In this document: positions 8,000 to 16,536 of the stretch, piece by piece
Numbering within the stretch: the first letter of the stretch is position 1
How the letters are laid out: each line of letters opens with the position of its first letter
Source of the DNA: Desulfobacterales bacterium
GTDB lineage: Bacteria; Desulfobacterota; Desulfobacteria; Desulfobacterales; JARGFK01
Assembly (NCBI GenBank): GCA_029211065.1
Contig: JARGFK010000001.1
Location: 1 to 37,264, forward strand
DNA length: 37,264 bases
Direction of reading: 5' to 3'
Translations under genes and position numbers: made by a program
Notes under the pieces: model-generated
Seen by the model: only the letters and a program-made list of their open reading frames with translations
Told to the model about the DNA's origin: nothing
The model's database searches: none

Positions 8000-8539
8000 G
8001 GTTAGCTTTTGTTTGAGTGTTAACTTTTTAAATTGCGTTATGCCGCAATAACGAGGAATGTAATGAAGGGTTTCCAATTCGACGGCAAACCCGTTTTGTC
8101 TTTAAATGGAAAAGCGTCTTAATGAAGCGATAGGAAAATCTTTAAAGGTAAGAACTTCATTAAATTTCAACTATCCTAGCGATTTTGTCAATGGTTAAAT
8201 GTGCCAGCGGTTTCTACCGGCTTTATTAAGCCTCCCGGAGTCCTGCCCAGGTGGGACGGCGGGGATCTTTAACCCCAAATTTCGCAAGCGCACGGCACAA
8301 AAATGAATATAGTATATTCAAAATTCATGCCGGAACCGTGATAGTATCCATAATTTTTTTTGCCTGGAGCTGCCTGTTCGTTTGATTTCTTAACAATCCG
8401 GTATTTTTTGAAATATAACCTTGGCGGCAGGGGCTCCGAAGGGGATTTTTGAAACAAATTGATACGACAGACCGGACAAGGCAGTTTCCTTTTGCACATT
8501 TTTTTGTGCACGTGCACAATTTTCTGTGCATTTCCGGTA
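8000..8539. other. Intergenic region with a 16-bp palindrome and a doubtful small reading frame
   Basis: No convincing gene. A perfect palindrome TTGTGCACGTGCACAA lies at 8504-8519, flanked by further TGCAC/GTGCA half-sites (8493-8498, 8524-8529), just past the stop of the acetyltransferase gene. A minus-strand frame from about 8517 to 8269 begins with CKRKLPCPVC (a CPVC pair), but lacks a good ribosome site and recognisable homology. A minus-strand TTGACA at 8191-8186 could be a -35 element for the transglutaminase-like gene, but no good -10 follows it. Confidence 0.4.
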
Positions 8540-8998
8540 TTAGTTCAGTTCCTTCATCAACGCGATTTCATCGCAATTGGGGAATTTGACGCAGGCCAGG
8601 CAATCTCCCCAGATCTTGAGGGGCAGTTCCGAAATTTCAATCTGTGAAAACCCATGTTTTTTAAAAAATTCCGGCTGGTAGGTGAGGGTAAACACTTTGG
8701 CCACTTTAAATGTTTGCGCATCGGCAAGGGCGGCTTCCACCAGTTTGGCGCCGATTTTCCTTTTCTGATGCTGCGGGTGCACGGCCAGGGAGCGGATTTC
8801 GGCCATGTCTTCCCAGCAGATCTGCAATGCGCAGCAGCCCACGACGGTTTCGTCGGGGCCGTCTAAACAAACCAGAAAATCCCTGATATGATCATAGAGC
8901 TTGCTCAACGGCCGCGGAAGCAGTTCGCCCTTGTTGCCGTATTGCTGCAGCAGGCTGTGAATGGCTTTGATATCCTTTATTTGGGCTTTGCGAATCAT
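8540..8998 (-). CDS. argA: GNAT acetyltransferase, short ArgA-type (N-acetylglutamate synthase)
   Basis: 152 residues, one GNAT domain. The start MIRKAQIKDI leads into the first strand and helix. IRSLAVHPQHQKRKIGAKLV is the acetyl-CoA-binding motif A (V-x-P-x-x-Q-x-x-x-x-G). FTLTYQPEFFKKHGF is the C-terminal strand-helix motif. The ending IWGDCLACVKFPNCDEIALM, with a C-x2-C-x5-C pattern, is typical of the stand-alone N-acetylglutamate synthases that replace classical ArgA in many delta-proteobacteria and other bacteria. These make N-acetylglutamate from glutamate and acetyl-CoA as the first step of arginine synthesis. No other arg gene is nearby, so the symbol rests on sequence style only; a related GNAT specificity cannot be excluded. 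Confidence 0.75.
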   Translation of the reverse strand: MIRKAQIKDIKAIHSLLQQYGNKGELLPRPLSKLYDHIRDFLVCLDGPDETVVGCCALQICWEDMAEIRSLAVHPQHQKRKIGAKLVEAALADAQTFKVAKVFTLTYQPEFFKKHGFSQIEISELPLKIWGDCLACVKFPNCDEIALMKELN

Positions 8999-9104
8999 GG
9001 CGGTTCCTATAGCATTATTTGCGGTTAAAGCAAATTATTTTTCGGATTCTTCTCCGGATTTCGGCTTCAGGCTATAGACCTGTTCTTCCGACTCCCGAAC
9101 TTCA

Positions 9105-9177
9105 GCCTTGTTGTGTCCGTTGATTGTTGTCCGTTGTCGGTTGCGGTTCCGGACACGGACAACTGACCACGGACAAC
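9105..9177. repeat. Dispersed GGACAACTGACC repeat, inverted arrangement
   Basis: Two ACGGACAAC units separated by TGACC lie at 9155-9177. TTGTTGTCCGTTGTCGG at about 9124-9140 is an opposed copy upstream, so the block can fold back on itself. The 23 nt at 9155-9177 recur exactly at 20380-20402, downstream of btuD. The block sits in the ~220-bp gap downstream of the penicillin-binding protein gene. Confidence 0.6.
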
Positions 9178-9216
9178 CGGTAGTTCTTTCCAACCCTTCA
9201 GCCTATTTACCTACTC

Positions 9217-11175
9217 TCATCGGTTCGGCTCCATCCCCTTTCTGAACATCGCAGAGACTGCATTCTTTGAATTTTCCGGGGCCGGCAGGCCGGTCTGGGG
9301 ATCCATCCGCACCGACACCACGTCGTCGGGAATGTCAAAGTAATGATAAGGCCGGTCGTGATGCGCCTGGCTCATAAACTCAATCCAGGCGGGTAGCGCC
9401 GCCCGGGCCCCGGTTTCACCTCGTCCCAAGGGAGTGAAATCATCATTTCCAACCCAAACGCCGGCGGCGATGGAAGGCGAAAAACCGATAAAAAGGGCGT
9501 CTTTGAAATCATTGGTGGTTCCGGTCTTGCCCCCGAGGGGGAAGGTCAGGCGGACGGCCATTTTTCCGGTTCCTTCTCGAATCACGCCCTGGAGCATATC
9601 GGTAATGATCGCAGCCCCGGTCCGTGACATCGCAAGATGAACCTGGGGTGCCCGCTGCCAGACGGTTCGACCGGCCGTATCCATTACTTTTAATACCCCG
9701 AACGGTTGTATTTTTTTCCCCCGATTGGGAAACACCGCGTAGGCGGATGTCAGATCCATCAGGGTGATTTCCGAGGTTCCCAGTGCCAAGGAAAGATTCG
9801 GCCGCAACGGAGAGTGAATCCCTAAAGAAAAAGCAAAATCGGCGACGGCGGCCGGTCCCAAAGTCTCAATGAGCCTGACGGCCGGGATATTTTCCGATAA
9901 GGCCAGAGCCTTTCGCAGGGTTATTTCCCCCAGATACGTTTTTGAGAAATTTTCAGGCTGCCAGTCATTTCCGTCCTTGGCCCCTTTAAATATTACCGGT
10001 GCATCCAGGATTGTCTGGTTCTGGGAAAAGCCCCGTTCAACGGCCAGGGCATAGACGATCGGTTTAAAGGCCGAACCCGGCTGGCGCAAGGCCATTGTCG
10101 CTCGGTTAAATGGGCTTTGTACGAAATCCCTGCCGCCGGTCATCGCCAGGATGGCGCCGGTCTGAACGTCCAGGGCAACCAGCGCGCACTGGGGCTCCGG
10201 TTGGGCGATGCCGTTTTTTTTCATACGGCCTTCAAGGGATCGCAGACCGCTGATGGCCGCTTGATCGGCTGCTTTTTGCAGATCATGAGAGAGGGTCGTT
10301 ATGACCGTAAGTCCGCCCTTGTATAGTCTATCCGACCCGATGTCATCTTCAAGAAAATTTTTAATATATTCAACAAAGTAGGGGGCGTTCCGGGCAAATT
10401 TACCTTGATCGGGTGTGAGAACCGGTTCAGCAAGCGCCTGCCGGTATTGTGCGTCCGTGATGATATGAATCTCATGCATCTGTCGCAAAACAATATCCCG
10501 GCGTTGTCGGGCAAGCGCTTTGTTAATCAACGGGGAAAACCGTGAGGGCGCTTTGGGCATGGCTGCGATAAGGGCGCACTCCGCCAGGGTCAGCTCGCCG
10601 ATGGGTTTACTGAAAAATATACGCGCAGCAGACGCGACCCCGTAAGCGCCGCTGCCGAAATAGACCTGATTCAGGTACAGCTCCAGGATTTCATCCTTGG
10701 TGTAGCGCCGTTCCAGATGAAATGCCAGCAGGGCTTCTTTGAGCTTGCGGACTATGGTTTTGCGGGGTGTCAGAAAAAGGGTTTTGGAAAGCTGCTGGGT
10801 CAGCGTGCTGGCCCCCTCCACAAACTCACCCGCCCAGATATCTCTTACAATGGCCCGCAGAATACCCTTGAGGTCTATCCCGGTATGCCGGTAAAAGTTT
10901 CTGTCTTCGGTGGCAATCAGGGCTGATTTCAGATAGTCGGGTACCATTTCAAGGGGGACCGGATCCCTTTTTTCAACAAACAGTTCGTCCAGCAGAATAT
11001 TGTCGGCGGAAAATATCTGCGTAGTGGCCGATGGTTTATAAGTTTCCAGGGAACGGATCTGGGGCAGATCGCGGGTCAGGGCGAAAAAAGCCCCCACCGT
11101 CATGCCGCAGGCAATGCCGGCAATAACGATCAGGAGTATGGGGATTTTTAGTTTTTTAAAACCGGTTTTAACCAT
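9217..11175 (-). CDS. mrcA: Class A penicillin-binding protein 1A (glycosyltransferase/transpeptidase)
   Basis: 652 residues from the ATG at 11175 (GGAA about 9 nt upstream). An in-frame TTG at 11223 would add 16 residues and is less likely. A membrane anchor lies at about 12-36. The GT51 domain spans about 45-220, with EDRNFYRHTGIDLKGILRA (catalytic Glu) and GASTLTQQLSK. The transpeptidase domain runs from about residue 330: the S-x-x-K serine is in RQPGSAFKPIVYA, S-x-N is in LSENIPAVRL, and KTGTT follows. The enzyme polymerises lipid II and crosslinks peptidoglycan at the periplasmic face. At about 650 residues it is shorter than E. coli PBP1A (about 850), because it lacks the large inserted OB-type region; compact forms like this are common. 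It appears monocistronic. Confidence 0.93.
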   Translation of the reverse strand: MVKTGFKKLKIPILLIVIAGIACGMTVGAFFALTRDLPQIRSLETYKPSATTQIFSADNILLDELFVEKRDPVPLEMVPDYLKSALIATEDRNFYRHTGIDLKGILRAIVRDIWAGEFVEGASTLTQQLSKTLFLTPRKTIVRKLKEALLAFHLERRYTKDEILELYLNQVYFGSGAYGVASAARIFFSKPIGELTLAECALIAAMPKAPSRFSPLINKALARQRRDIVLRQMHEIHIITDAQYRQALAEPVLTPDQGKFARNAPYFVEYIKNFLEDDIGSDRLYKGGLTVITTLSHDLQKAADQAAISGLRSLEGRMKKNGIAQPEPQCALVALDVQTGAILAMTGGRDFVQSPFNRATMALRQPGSAFKPIVYALAVERGFSQNQTILDAPVIFKGAKDGNDWQPENFSKTYLGEITLRKALALSENIPAVRLIETLGPAAVADFAFSLGIHSPLRPNLSLALGTSEITLMDLTSAYAVFPNRGKKIQPFGVLKVMDTAGRTVWQRAPQVHLAMSRTGAAIITDMLQGVIREGTGKMAVRLTFPLGGKTGTTNDFKDALFIGFSPSIAAGVWVGNDDFTPLGRGETGARAALPAWIEFMSQAHHDRPYHYFDIPDDVVSVRMDPQTGLPAPENSKNAVSAMFRKGMEPNR

Positions 11176-11272
11176 TGAAATTATTTCCGGCCAAATTGAG
11201 CTGTCGGGGCCTTCTCGGCCCAACGCTCACTAAGTACATGTATTCTTAAATACGATTATGTATAACTTTTCA

Positions 11273-11521
11273 TTTCACCACAAAGGCTCAAAGGACGCGA
11301 AGTATTGCCCGAACCGGGTGCCGGCCCTAAATAATAGCCGGCTTCGGTTCGAGCAAAGGTGCACACTTTTTTACCGGTAGCGCCGTGAGCTCTAACCTTG
11401 AAGCGATAACCATTTGCGGGATCGCAGCCAGGTGGAGTCGGTTCTTTGACGGAGCCAGGACCCGATACCGCAAATTTTTCTCTTTGCGACCTTGGCGTCT
11501 TGAGCGCAGCGGGCGGTGAAA
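11273..11521. repeat. Inverted-repeat element, CACCACAAAGG type
   Basis: This occupies the ~540-bp gap between the penicillin-binding protein gene and the DUF1232 gene. The left end is TTTCACCACAAAGGCTCAAA followed by GGACGCGAAG. The right end on the minus strand is TTTCACCGCCCGCTGCGCTC followed by AAGACGCCAAGGTCGCAAAG. The ends share TTTCACC, GCTCAA and a GACGC/CGCAAAG tail. Inside, GAACCGGGTGCCGGC (about 11309-11323) faces GCCGGCTTCGGTTC (about 11337-11350) as an imperfect hairpin. The outer TTTCACCACA matches the element at 721-890, which suggests a related family. No genuine ORF is seen; the rest of the gap (11522-11716) shows nothing recognisable. Confidence 0.55.
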
Positions 11522-11716
11522 CAATACAAAAAATATTTCATCGAACTTACGAATTTGACCATTAAGTACACCTAATTCTTAAATCCTACTATTATTTTGC
11601 TTTTTACACTAGATCAGGTTTAGAGTCATCTTTCTTTTGAAACAAATTGGCCATAAGCCGTTTCCAAAAACCATTCGGGAAGGTCTTCCGCCCGCCGAAA
11701 TGAAAGGCTGGTTGTC

Positions 11717-12112
11717 ATGAAAAGCGTCATTGCGCGCTGGAAACAGAAAGCGCGCGATCTCAAAAAAGAAACGTTCGCCATTTATCTGGCGTATAAAGAC
11801 CCGCGGGTTCCCTGGTATGCAAAGCTGCTGGCTGCCTGCGTGGTGGGGTATGCCTTAAGCCCGATAGATCTGATACCCGATCCGATCCCGATTCTGGGTT
11901 ATTTGGATGATCTTGTGATCGTCCCACTCGGCATTGCGCTGGTTGTCAGAATGATTCCGCCCGATGTCCTGCAGGAATGCCGGCAAAAAGCTGAAACAGC
12001 TTTCCGCCAGGGCAAACCAAAGAATTGGATAGCTGGCGCTATTATTATCGTTATATGGGTCATTGCTTTTGCTCTAACAATTTTCTATTTGAAAAAATTG
12101 TTCATGAAATAG
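11717..12112 (+). CDS. DUF1232 (YkvA-like) small membrane protein
   Basis: 131 residues. The DUF1232 signature is clear at about residues 33-60: PWYAKLLAACVVGYALSPID followed by LIPDPIPILGYLDD. This family usually carries an amphipathic or membrane segment with the SPIDLIPD motif. A second hydrophobic helix at about 103-125 (WIAGAIIIVIWVIAFALTIF) gives a C-terminal membrane anchor. The first 25 residues are strongly basic. The molecular function of the family is unknown; YkvA-like proteins occur alone or fused to other domains. The gene is convergent with tonB, with only 31 nt between the stops and no clear shared terminator. Confidence 0.85.
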   Translation: MKSVIARWKQKARDLKKETFAIYLAYKDPRVPWYAKLLAACVVGYALSPIDLIPDPIPILGYLDDLVIVPLGIALVVRMIPPDVLQECRQKAETAFRQGKPKNWIAGAIIIVIWVIAFALTIFYLKKLFMK

Positions 12113-12143
12113 CGAACCTATAATCCGTCATAACGAGATGATC

Positions 12144-12920
12144 CTATTTGAGTTGAAAACGGATCGGTATCTTAACCCACATTTCAATTTTATTCTCCCC
12201 TTCCATACCGGGTTCAAATAACCAGTCTTCAACAGTGGTCCGGGCGGCCTTGTCCAGGGTCGTGTAGCCGCTGGATGAAAATATCTTCATATCCGCGACG
12301 CGGCCGTTTTTATCAATGAAAACTTCGAGTATCACGGTGCCCTGGTAGTTTCTTTTTCGAGCCAGGATGGGATAATGCGGGGGTGGATTGTCGCGATACC
12401 TGGGTTTGGCCTCCCGGATGAGCGGTGGGGCCGGAGTTTGTTCAACAGTCCCGTCCGAACCCGCTTTTTTCTGTTCATCCGTCTTCAGTATTGTCCGGAG
12501 CCGGGGTTCAGGACCGGGTGGGGATGCAGGGACATCCGGTTTTTCTTCCCCGGTTATCGGATCAGGCTTGGAATAGTGAACCGGTTGGCTTTCAGAGATG
12601 AGCTGAGAAGGCATTTGCTTCTCCGGTGGAGGGGGAATCGCCTTAATATCAGAGACACGATCGCGGCCGGATTCTGGTTCTGATTTGGGCGTGGGCTTTG
12701 GTTTTGGTTCGGGTGCAGGTTCAGGTGTTGACTTCGCGGCCGGTTTTGAAAGTTTTGGTGCGGGTTCAGCTTTCGGCATCGGCCGGGACACCAGGGCCAG
12801 GGTCACCATTTGAGGTTTCGGTTTTAAATAAGGTTTTTTCCCCATCCAGCCGAAATCCGCCCACAGAAGATAGGCATGGATCCCCATTGCTATTATTGCT
12901 GACAGCAATATCCGCTTCAA
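12144..12920 (-). CDS. tonB: TonB energy-transducing protein
   Basis: 258 residues. One N-terminal membrane helix (ILLSAIIAMGIHAYLLW, with a His in the helix as in other TonB proteins) is followed by a Pro/Lys/Glu-rich periplasmic spacer at about 35-170 (repeated PEPKP/PKPTP phrases). The C-terminal TonB domain at about 175-258 includes NPPPHYPILARKRNYQGTV, VFIDKNGRVADMKI, SSSGYTTLDKAA and DWLFEPG. It transfers proton-motive force from ExbB/ExbD to the TonB-box of outer-membrane receptors. It is the last gene of the corrinoid unit, 6 nt after exbD. Its placement suggests a dedicated partner for the BtuB encoded upstream, although TonB proteins can serve several receptors. Confidence 0.92.
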   Translation of the reverse strand: MKRILLSAIIAMGIHAYLLWADFGWMGKKPYLKPKPQMVTLALVSRPMPKAEPAPKLSKPAAKSTPEPAPEPKPKPTPKSEPESGRDRVSDIKAIPPPPEKQMPSQLISESQPVHYSKPDPITGEEKPDVPASPPGPEPRLRTILKTDEQKKAGSDGTVEQTPAPPLIREAKPRYRDNPPPHYPILARKRNYQGTVILEVFIDKNGRVADMKIFSSSGYTTLDKAARTTVEDWLFEPGMEGENKIEMWVKIPIRFQLK

Positions 12921-12926
12921 ATCGGG

Positions 12927-13328
12927 CTACTCCCATTCGGCCTGAAGCGAGACGTGATTCAGGCCTGTTGATCGGATTTGATCCAGAACCCGGAAGAGCT
13001 TCTGATAGGTGAGGCTGCGGTCGGCAAACAGGAGCACGCCTGTTTGATGCTTGCCGGCGGCTTTCGCTTTCAGTACGCCGGCCAACTCGGAAAGAGGGAC
13101 CGGTTCTTTGTCCACAAAGGTTGAACCGTCCGCAGTGATGGTGACGGACAGGGTCGTCAGTTTTTCAATTTGGGCAGCGGCGGCGCTCGGCAAACGAACC
13201 GGCAGGCCGCGATGAACGGCCATGGAGAGTATGGCATAGATAAAGAAAACCAGCAGCAGAAACACGATATCGATCAAAGGGATCAGTTCGATGCGAACTT
13301 TACTGCTTTGGTTGAGTTGGATTTTCAT
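12927..13328 (-). CDS. exbD: ExbD/TolR-family proton-channel subunit
   Basis: 133 residues. The single N-terminal membrane helix contains the conserved proton-pathway Asp in LIPLIDIVFLLLVFFIY. A small periplasmic domain follows (about 45-133), with VTITADGSTFVDKEPVPLSE and VLLFADRSLTYQKLFRVLD, as expected for ExbD/TolR. It overlaps the end of exbB by 4 nt, which indicates translational coupling. With ExbB it forms the motor that drives TonB. TolR is the alternative, but the adjacent tonB and btuB and the absence of tolA/tolB favour ExbD. Confidence 0.92.
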   Translation of the reverse strand: MKIQLNQSSKVRIELIPLIDIVFLLLVFFIYAILSMAVHRGLPVRLPSAAAAQIEKLTTLSVTITADGSTFVDKEPVPLSELAGVLKAKAAGKHQTGVLLFADRSLTYQKLFRVLDQIRSTGLNHVSLQAEWE

Positions 13329-13957
13329 GCCGAATCGCCTTTTGGTAATTCTGACTTCTGGAACAGTTTTTCATAAACGATTTCCAGGCTGGTGGCATAT
13401 TTTTCAATATCCAGAACGGCGCCGGCCACGCGTGAATTAAAATAGTTGTAGGGAAAGACCGAAAGAATGGCGATTCCGAGTCCTGCCGCCGTGGTAATCA
13501 GCGCCTGGGCAATACCGGCGGTTACCGCTTCAGGGTGTTCAATGCCGGCAGATCCCAGCATTTCAAATGATGTGATAATGCCAAGCACCGTGCCGAAAAT
13601 ACCCAAGAGCGGGGCAACCGTAATCATGGTGTCCAGCACCCCCATATAGCGGCGCATATTTTTGACCTCATCGGCCGCAGCCGACTCCATGGCCTTGGTC
13701 ATGGAAAATTCACGGTGCAGGATGCCGCTGACAAGAATCCGGATCAGGTAATCTTTTGATCCGGCCACCTTTATTTTGACCGATTCCCAATCGGCGGCCC
13801 GGCAAAGCTCCAAAACCTCATTGACCAGCGACTGGCTTCGCAGCATGTCCAACCGGATCCAAAACATTGCCCGTTCAATGACAACGGTGAGCACAATGAA
13901 GGAGCATGCCAGGAGGGGATACATGACCGGTCCGCCGCTTTTAAATATTTCCAGCAT
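13325..13957 (-). CDS. exbB: ExbB/TolQ-family proton-channel subunit
   Basis: 210 residues with three membrane segments: about 12-30 (VMYPLLACSFIVLTVVIERA), about 105-128 (MITVAPLLGIFGTVLGIITS) and about 145-170 (AGIAQALITTAAGLGIAILS). The motif APLLGIFGTVLGIITSFEML and the ALITTAAGLGIAI helix are characteristic of ExbB/TolQ/MotA. GAGGAG lies about 11 nt upstream of the ATG. It follows cobC by about 24 nt in the same direction and overlaps exbD, so the energising complex appears to be transcribed with the corrinoid genes. Confidence 0.93.
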   Translation of the reverse strand: MLEIFKSGGPVMYPLLACSFIVLTVVIERAMFWIRLDMLRSQSLVNEVLELCRAADWESVKIKVAGSKDYLIRILVSGILHREFSMTKAMESAAADEVKNMRRYMGVLDTMITVAPLLGIFGTVLGIITSFEMLGSAGIEHPEAVTAGIAQALITTAAGLGIAILSVFPYNYFNSRVAGAVLDIEKYATSLEIVYEKLFQKSELPKGDSA

Positions 13958-13981
13958 AGTCTGTCGTTCTCCTCTAAATAA

Positions 13982-14653
13982 TCATTTCATTTGATGGGAA
14001 ACATGACCCCGGCTGCCGGCGGCCACAAAATTCATCCGTCTCAAGACAGCGAACTCGCCATGGAAACTGAACACATTGAGAGCGCTGTAATCCTGTTCGA
14101 TTCTGAACATATTCTGTAAAGAAACCCCCAGCAGTTCGCAAATAATAATCCGGTTAACCCCTCCGTGGGCGACAATGGCGGTCTTCTTTCCTTTCTCTTT
14201 CTCAATGATGTCGCGGAAGGCCGGCATAACTCTGTCCCGGACAGCTTCGGTGCTTTCCCCGCCGACGGGGAAAAATGTTAGGGGATTGTTTATCCAGGCC
14301 ATGAACTCATCCGGGTATTTACGGTTGATTTCATCAAAGGTCATGCCTTCCCATCGGCCGAAGCCGCGTTCTCTTAAACGGGGAATGATGATCGGTTGCA
14401 ATCCAAAAGAACGGGCGATAATTTCTGCGCTTCTTCTGGAACGTTGCAAGTCTGAACAATAAATGCAACCCAAAGCGTTGCCCGCGCTCCCCGGCAATTG
14501 ACTCTCATTCGCTTCATGAACAAGATGATCTGCCAGACGTCCTATCTGTTTTTCACCTTCTTCAGAAAGCGGCACATCCAGATGGCCTGAGTATCTTTTT
14601 TCTTCCGCGTTGATCGTCAATCCATGACGAATGATATAAACTGTTGTAATCAT
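13982..14653 (-). CDS. cobC: Alpha-ribazole phosphatase (histidine phosphatase family)
   Basis: 223 residues from the ATG at 14653, so the protein begins MITTVYIIRHGLT, the usual family start. An in-frame ATG at 14698 (GAGGTG upstream) lies inside cobS and would add 15 residues; it cannot be excluded. The RHG motif carries the catalytic phospho-His. The family also shows YSGHLDVPLSEEGEKQ, SDLQRSRRSAEII, RERGFGRWEGMTFDEI and VAHGGVNRIIICELL (second His). CobC removes the 5'-phosphate from alpha-ribazole phosphate or adenosylcobalamin phosphate at the end of nucleotide-loop assembly. The family is broad, but the place directly after cobS makes this role likely. Confidence 0.88.
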   Translation of the reverse strand: MITTVYIIRHGLTINAEEKRYSGHLDVPLSEEGEKQIGRLADHLVHEANESQLPGSAGNALGCIYCSDLQRSRRSAEIIARSFGLQPIIIPRLRERGFGRWEGMTFDEINRKYPDEFMAWINNPLTFFPVGGESTEAVRDRVMPAFRDIIEKEKGKKTAIVAHGGVNRIIICELLGVSLQNMFRIEQDYSALNVFSFHGEFAVLRRMNFVAAGSRGHVSHQMK

Positions 14654-14661
14654 ATTTAAAT

Positions 14662-15441
14662 TTAAGTTGGATAGGGCACTAAAAACATGAATAGGCATAA
14701 CACCTCATTCATTTCTGTAATTGCACCTAGATTGTCACCGGTGAGCCCGCCGAATTTTTTTGCAAAGAAGCGCGACATCGAAAAAGAAAAGATATAACAC
14801 GATATGAATATGACGATTATTTTCAGTGGCACCAGCAAGTGAGATGCCATTAATACATTTACAGCGGCAATTCCCGTTGCAAGGCTGGTTGCGACAATCA
14901 ACTCCCTGTGGCCCGTCTGTTCGATGAATATTTTTCCCAAACCATCATCCCGGGCGCTTTTGGCATGAAAGAGGGCCGGGACCATACTCCAGCGGGCGAG
15001 TACCGGGGTTAGGATCAGCACGACGTAAGCGGTTACGCCCGGCATGAAAAAAACATTCTGAAACAGAAGATATTTTATCAGAATAAGGATAACAATGGAA
15101 ACCACACCGATGGGACCGGTGGTGCTGTCCTTCATGATGGCGATCATTCTTTCTTTGCTTTTCCGTGATGCCAGCGCATCAACCGTATCGGAAAGTCCAT
15201 CGATATGAAACCCGCCGTTACTGAGAACAAGTGATGCGACGACAAGTGCGGCAACAATGTCGTTCGGAAATATCCGCACAAAGATCGCATAGACCAGGGC
15301 AAGCAGAAATCCCTGTATCAGGCCTACAATGGGGAAAAAGGCGCTACTTTTGCCGATTTCGTCCGCGCTTGCATGAGCAGACCCGGACGGAACCGGTAAA
15401 ATCGTAAGGAATTGAACTGCGCCAAGTAGTTTCTGCAACAT
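14662..15441 (-). CDS. cobS: Adenosylcobinamide-GDP ribazoletransferase (cobalamin synthase)
   Basis: 259 residues, polytopic membrane protein. The start MLQKLLGAVQFLTILPVP is typical of CobS. The Asp-rich motif GGFHIDGLSDTVDALAS (about 76-92), followed by MKDSTTGPIGV, is the family signature and probably binds Mg2+ and substrate. ALVVASLVLSNGG, GVTAYVVLILTPVLARW and LKIIVIFISCYIF are among the membrane segments. It joins adenosylcobinamide-GDP and alpha-ribazole (phosphate) in the inner membrane. It starts 13 nt after cobT ends. Confidence 0.94.
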   Translation of the reverse strand: MLQKLLGAVQFLTILPVPSGSAHASADEIGKSSAFFPIVGLIQGFLLALVYAIFVRIFPNDIVAALVVASLVLSNGGFHIDGLSDTVDALASRKSKERMIAIMKDSTTGPIGVVSIVILILIKYLLFQNVFFMPGVTAYVVLILTPVLARWSMVPALFHAKSARDDGLGKIFIEQTGHRELIVATSLATGIAAVNVLMASHLLVPLKIIVIFISCYIFSFSMSRFFAKKFGGLTGDNLGAITEMNEVLCLFMFLVPYPT

Positions 15442-15454
15442 CCTTTAACCCTTG

Positions 15455-16510
15455 TTATTTATTCTGATCGGAAACTCCGGCCTCACCGAAGGTCGCCATT
15501 TCCCGATAAATCTTCAGCCCCGCGTCAATAACCGTCATGGCAAGGGCTGCCCCGGTGCCTTCACCCAGTCGAAGATCGAGATTCAGTATCGGCCGTAATT
15601 TCATATGGGCAAGCATGGCCTGATGACCCTTCTCTACCGAATGGTGGGCCGCAAACAAATAATCGGCAACATCAGGGTTCAGGGTATACGCGATCAGGGC
15701 GCCCGCTGTTGAGATGAATCCATCGATAACCACCGGAATGCCCCTTGCGGCAGCTCCCAGACACAAACCGGCGATACCGCCGATTTCGGCGCCGCCGATT
15801 TTTGCCAGCACATCCAGTCCATCCCGGGGATCGGGGCGATTTATCGAAATCGCTTTGGTGATGCCCCGGACTTTATTGTCCAGGGCAATTTCGTCGATAC
15901 CGGTCCCCTTGCCGGTAACATCCGCTACGGATTCTCCGGTGATGACCGCGGCAATTGCCGATGAAGGGGTCGTGTTGGCAATGCCCATTTCACCGGTTGC
16001 AAAGAGCCGATAGCCCCTGTCCGCATATTCCTGCGCCAGCTCCCTGCCGACCTCGATACATCGGACGGCTTCGACAGGCGTCATGGCCGGGCCCTTGATG
16101 ATATTCTTCGTTCCATGGACGACTTTCCTTTTAACCAGTCCCTCCAGGTCGTCAAACTCAAAATTAACCCCGATGTCGATGACCACCACATCCGCCCCGG
16201 CGTGCCGGGCCAGGACGTTGATTCCTGCGCCGCCATGGATGAAATTCAAAACCATCTGGGCTGTCACTTCCTGGGGAAACGCGCTGAAGCCTTCTTCGGC
16301 AACGCCGTGGTCGCCCGCAAAGGTGAAGACCACCTTTTGAGGGATCTCAGGCATTTCAGTGTTGTATATCGCAACCAGTCTGCGGGCAAACTCTTCCAGC
16401 CGGCCGAGACTGCCGGGCGGTTTTGTAAGGTTGTCAAGCCGTTGCTGCGCAAGCGTATATAGCTCGGTTCTTACGGGTCGGATATTTCCAAGCAATTCCT
16501 TCATGTTCAT
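15455..16510 (-). CDS. cobT: Nicotinate-nucleotide-dimethylbenzimidazole phosphoribosyltransferase
   Basis: 351 residues, the usual length. [15 protein letters not shown] (about 28-42) is the N-terminal signature. [50 protein letters not shown] and the C-terminal [13 protein letters not shown] with the catalytic Glu are all present. The enzyme moves phosphoribose from nicotinate mononucleotide to the lower-ligand base (dimethylbenzimidazole or another benzimidazole), giving alpha-ribazole phosphate for CobS. The gene lies between cobU and cobS, 26 nt after cobU, and is co-directional. No bza or bluB gene for base synthesis is seen, so the base is presumably made elsewhere or scavenged. Confidence 0.95.
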   Translation of the reverse strand: MNMKELLGNIRPVRTELYTLAQQRLDNLTKPPGSLGRLEEFARRLVAIYNTEMPEIPQKVVFTFAGDHGVAEEGFSAFPQEVTAQMVLNFIHGGAGINVLARHAGADVVVIDIGVNFEFDDLEGLVKRKVVHGTKNIIKGPAMTPVEAVRCIEVGRELAQEYADRGYRLFATGEMGIANTTPSSAIAAVITGESVADVTGKGTGIDEIALDNKVRGITKAISINRPDPRDGLDVLAKIGGAEIGGIAGLCLGAAARGIPVVIDGFISTAGALIAYTLNPDVADYLFAAHHSVEKGHQAMLAHMKLRPILNLDLRLGEGTGAALAMTVIDAGLKIYREMATFGEAGVSDQNK

Positions 16511-16536
16511 AAACAGTCCCTTTTCAAAACATAATT

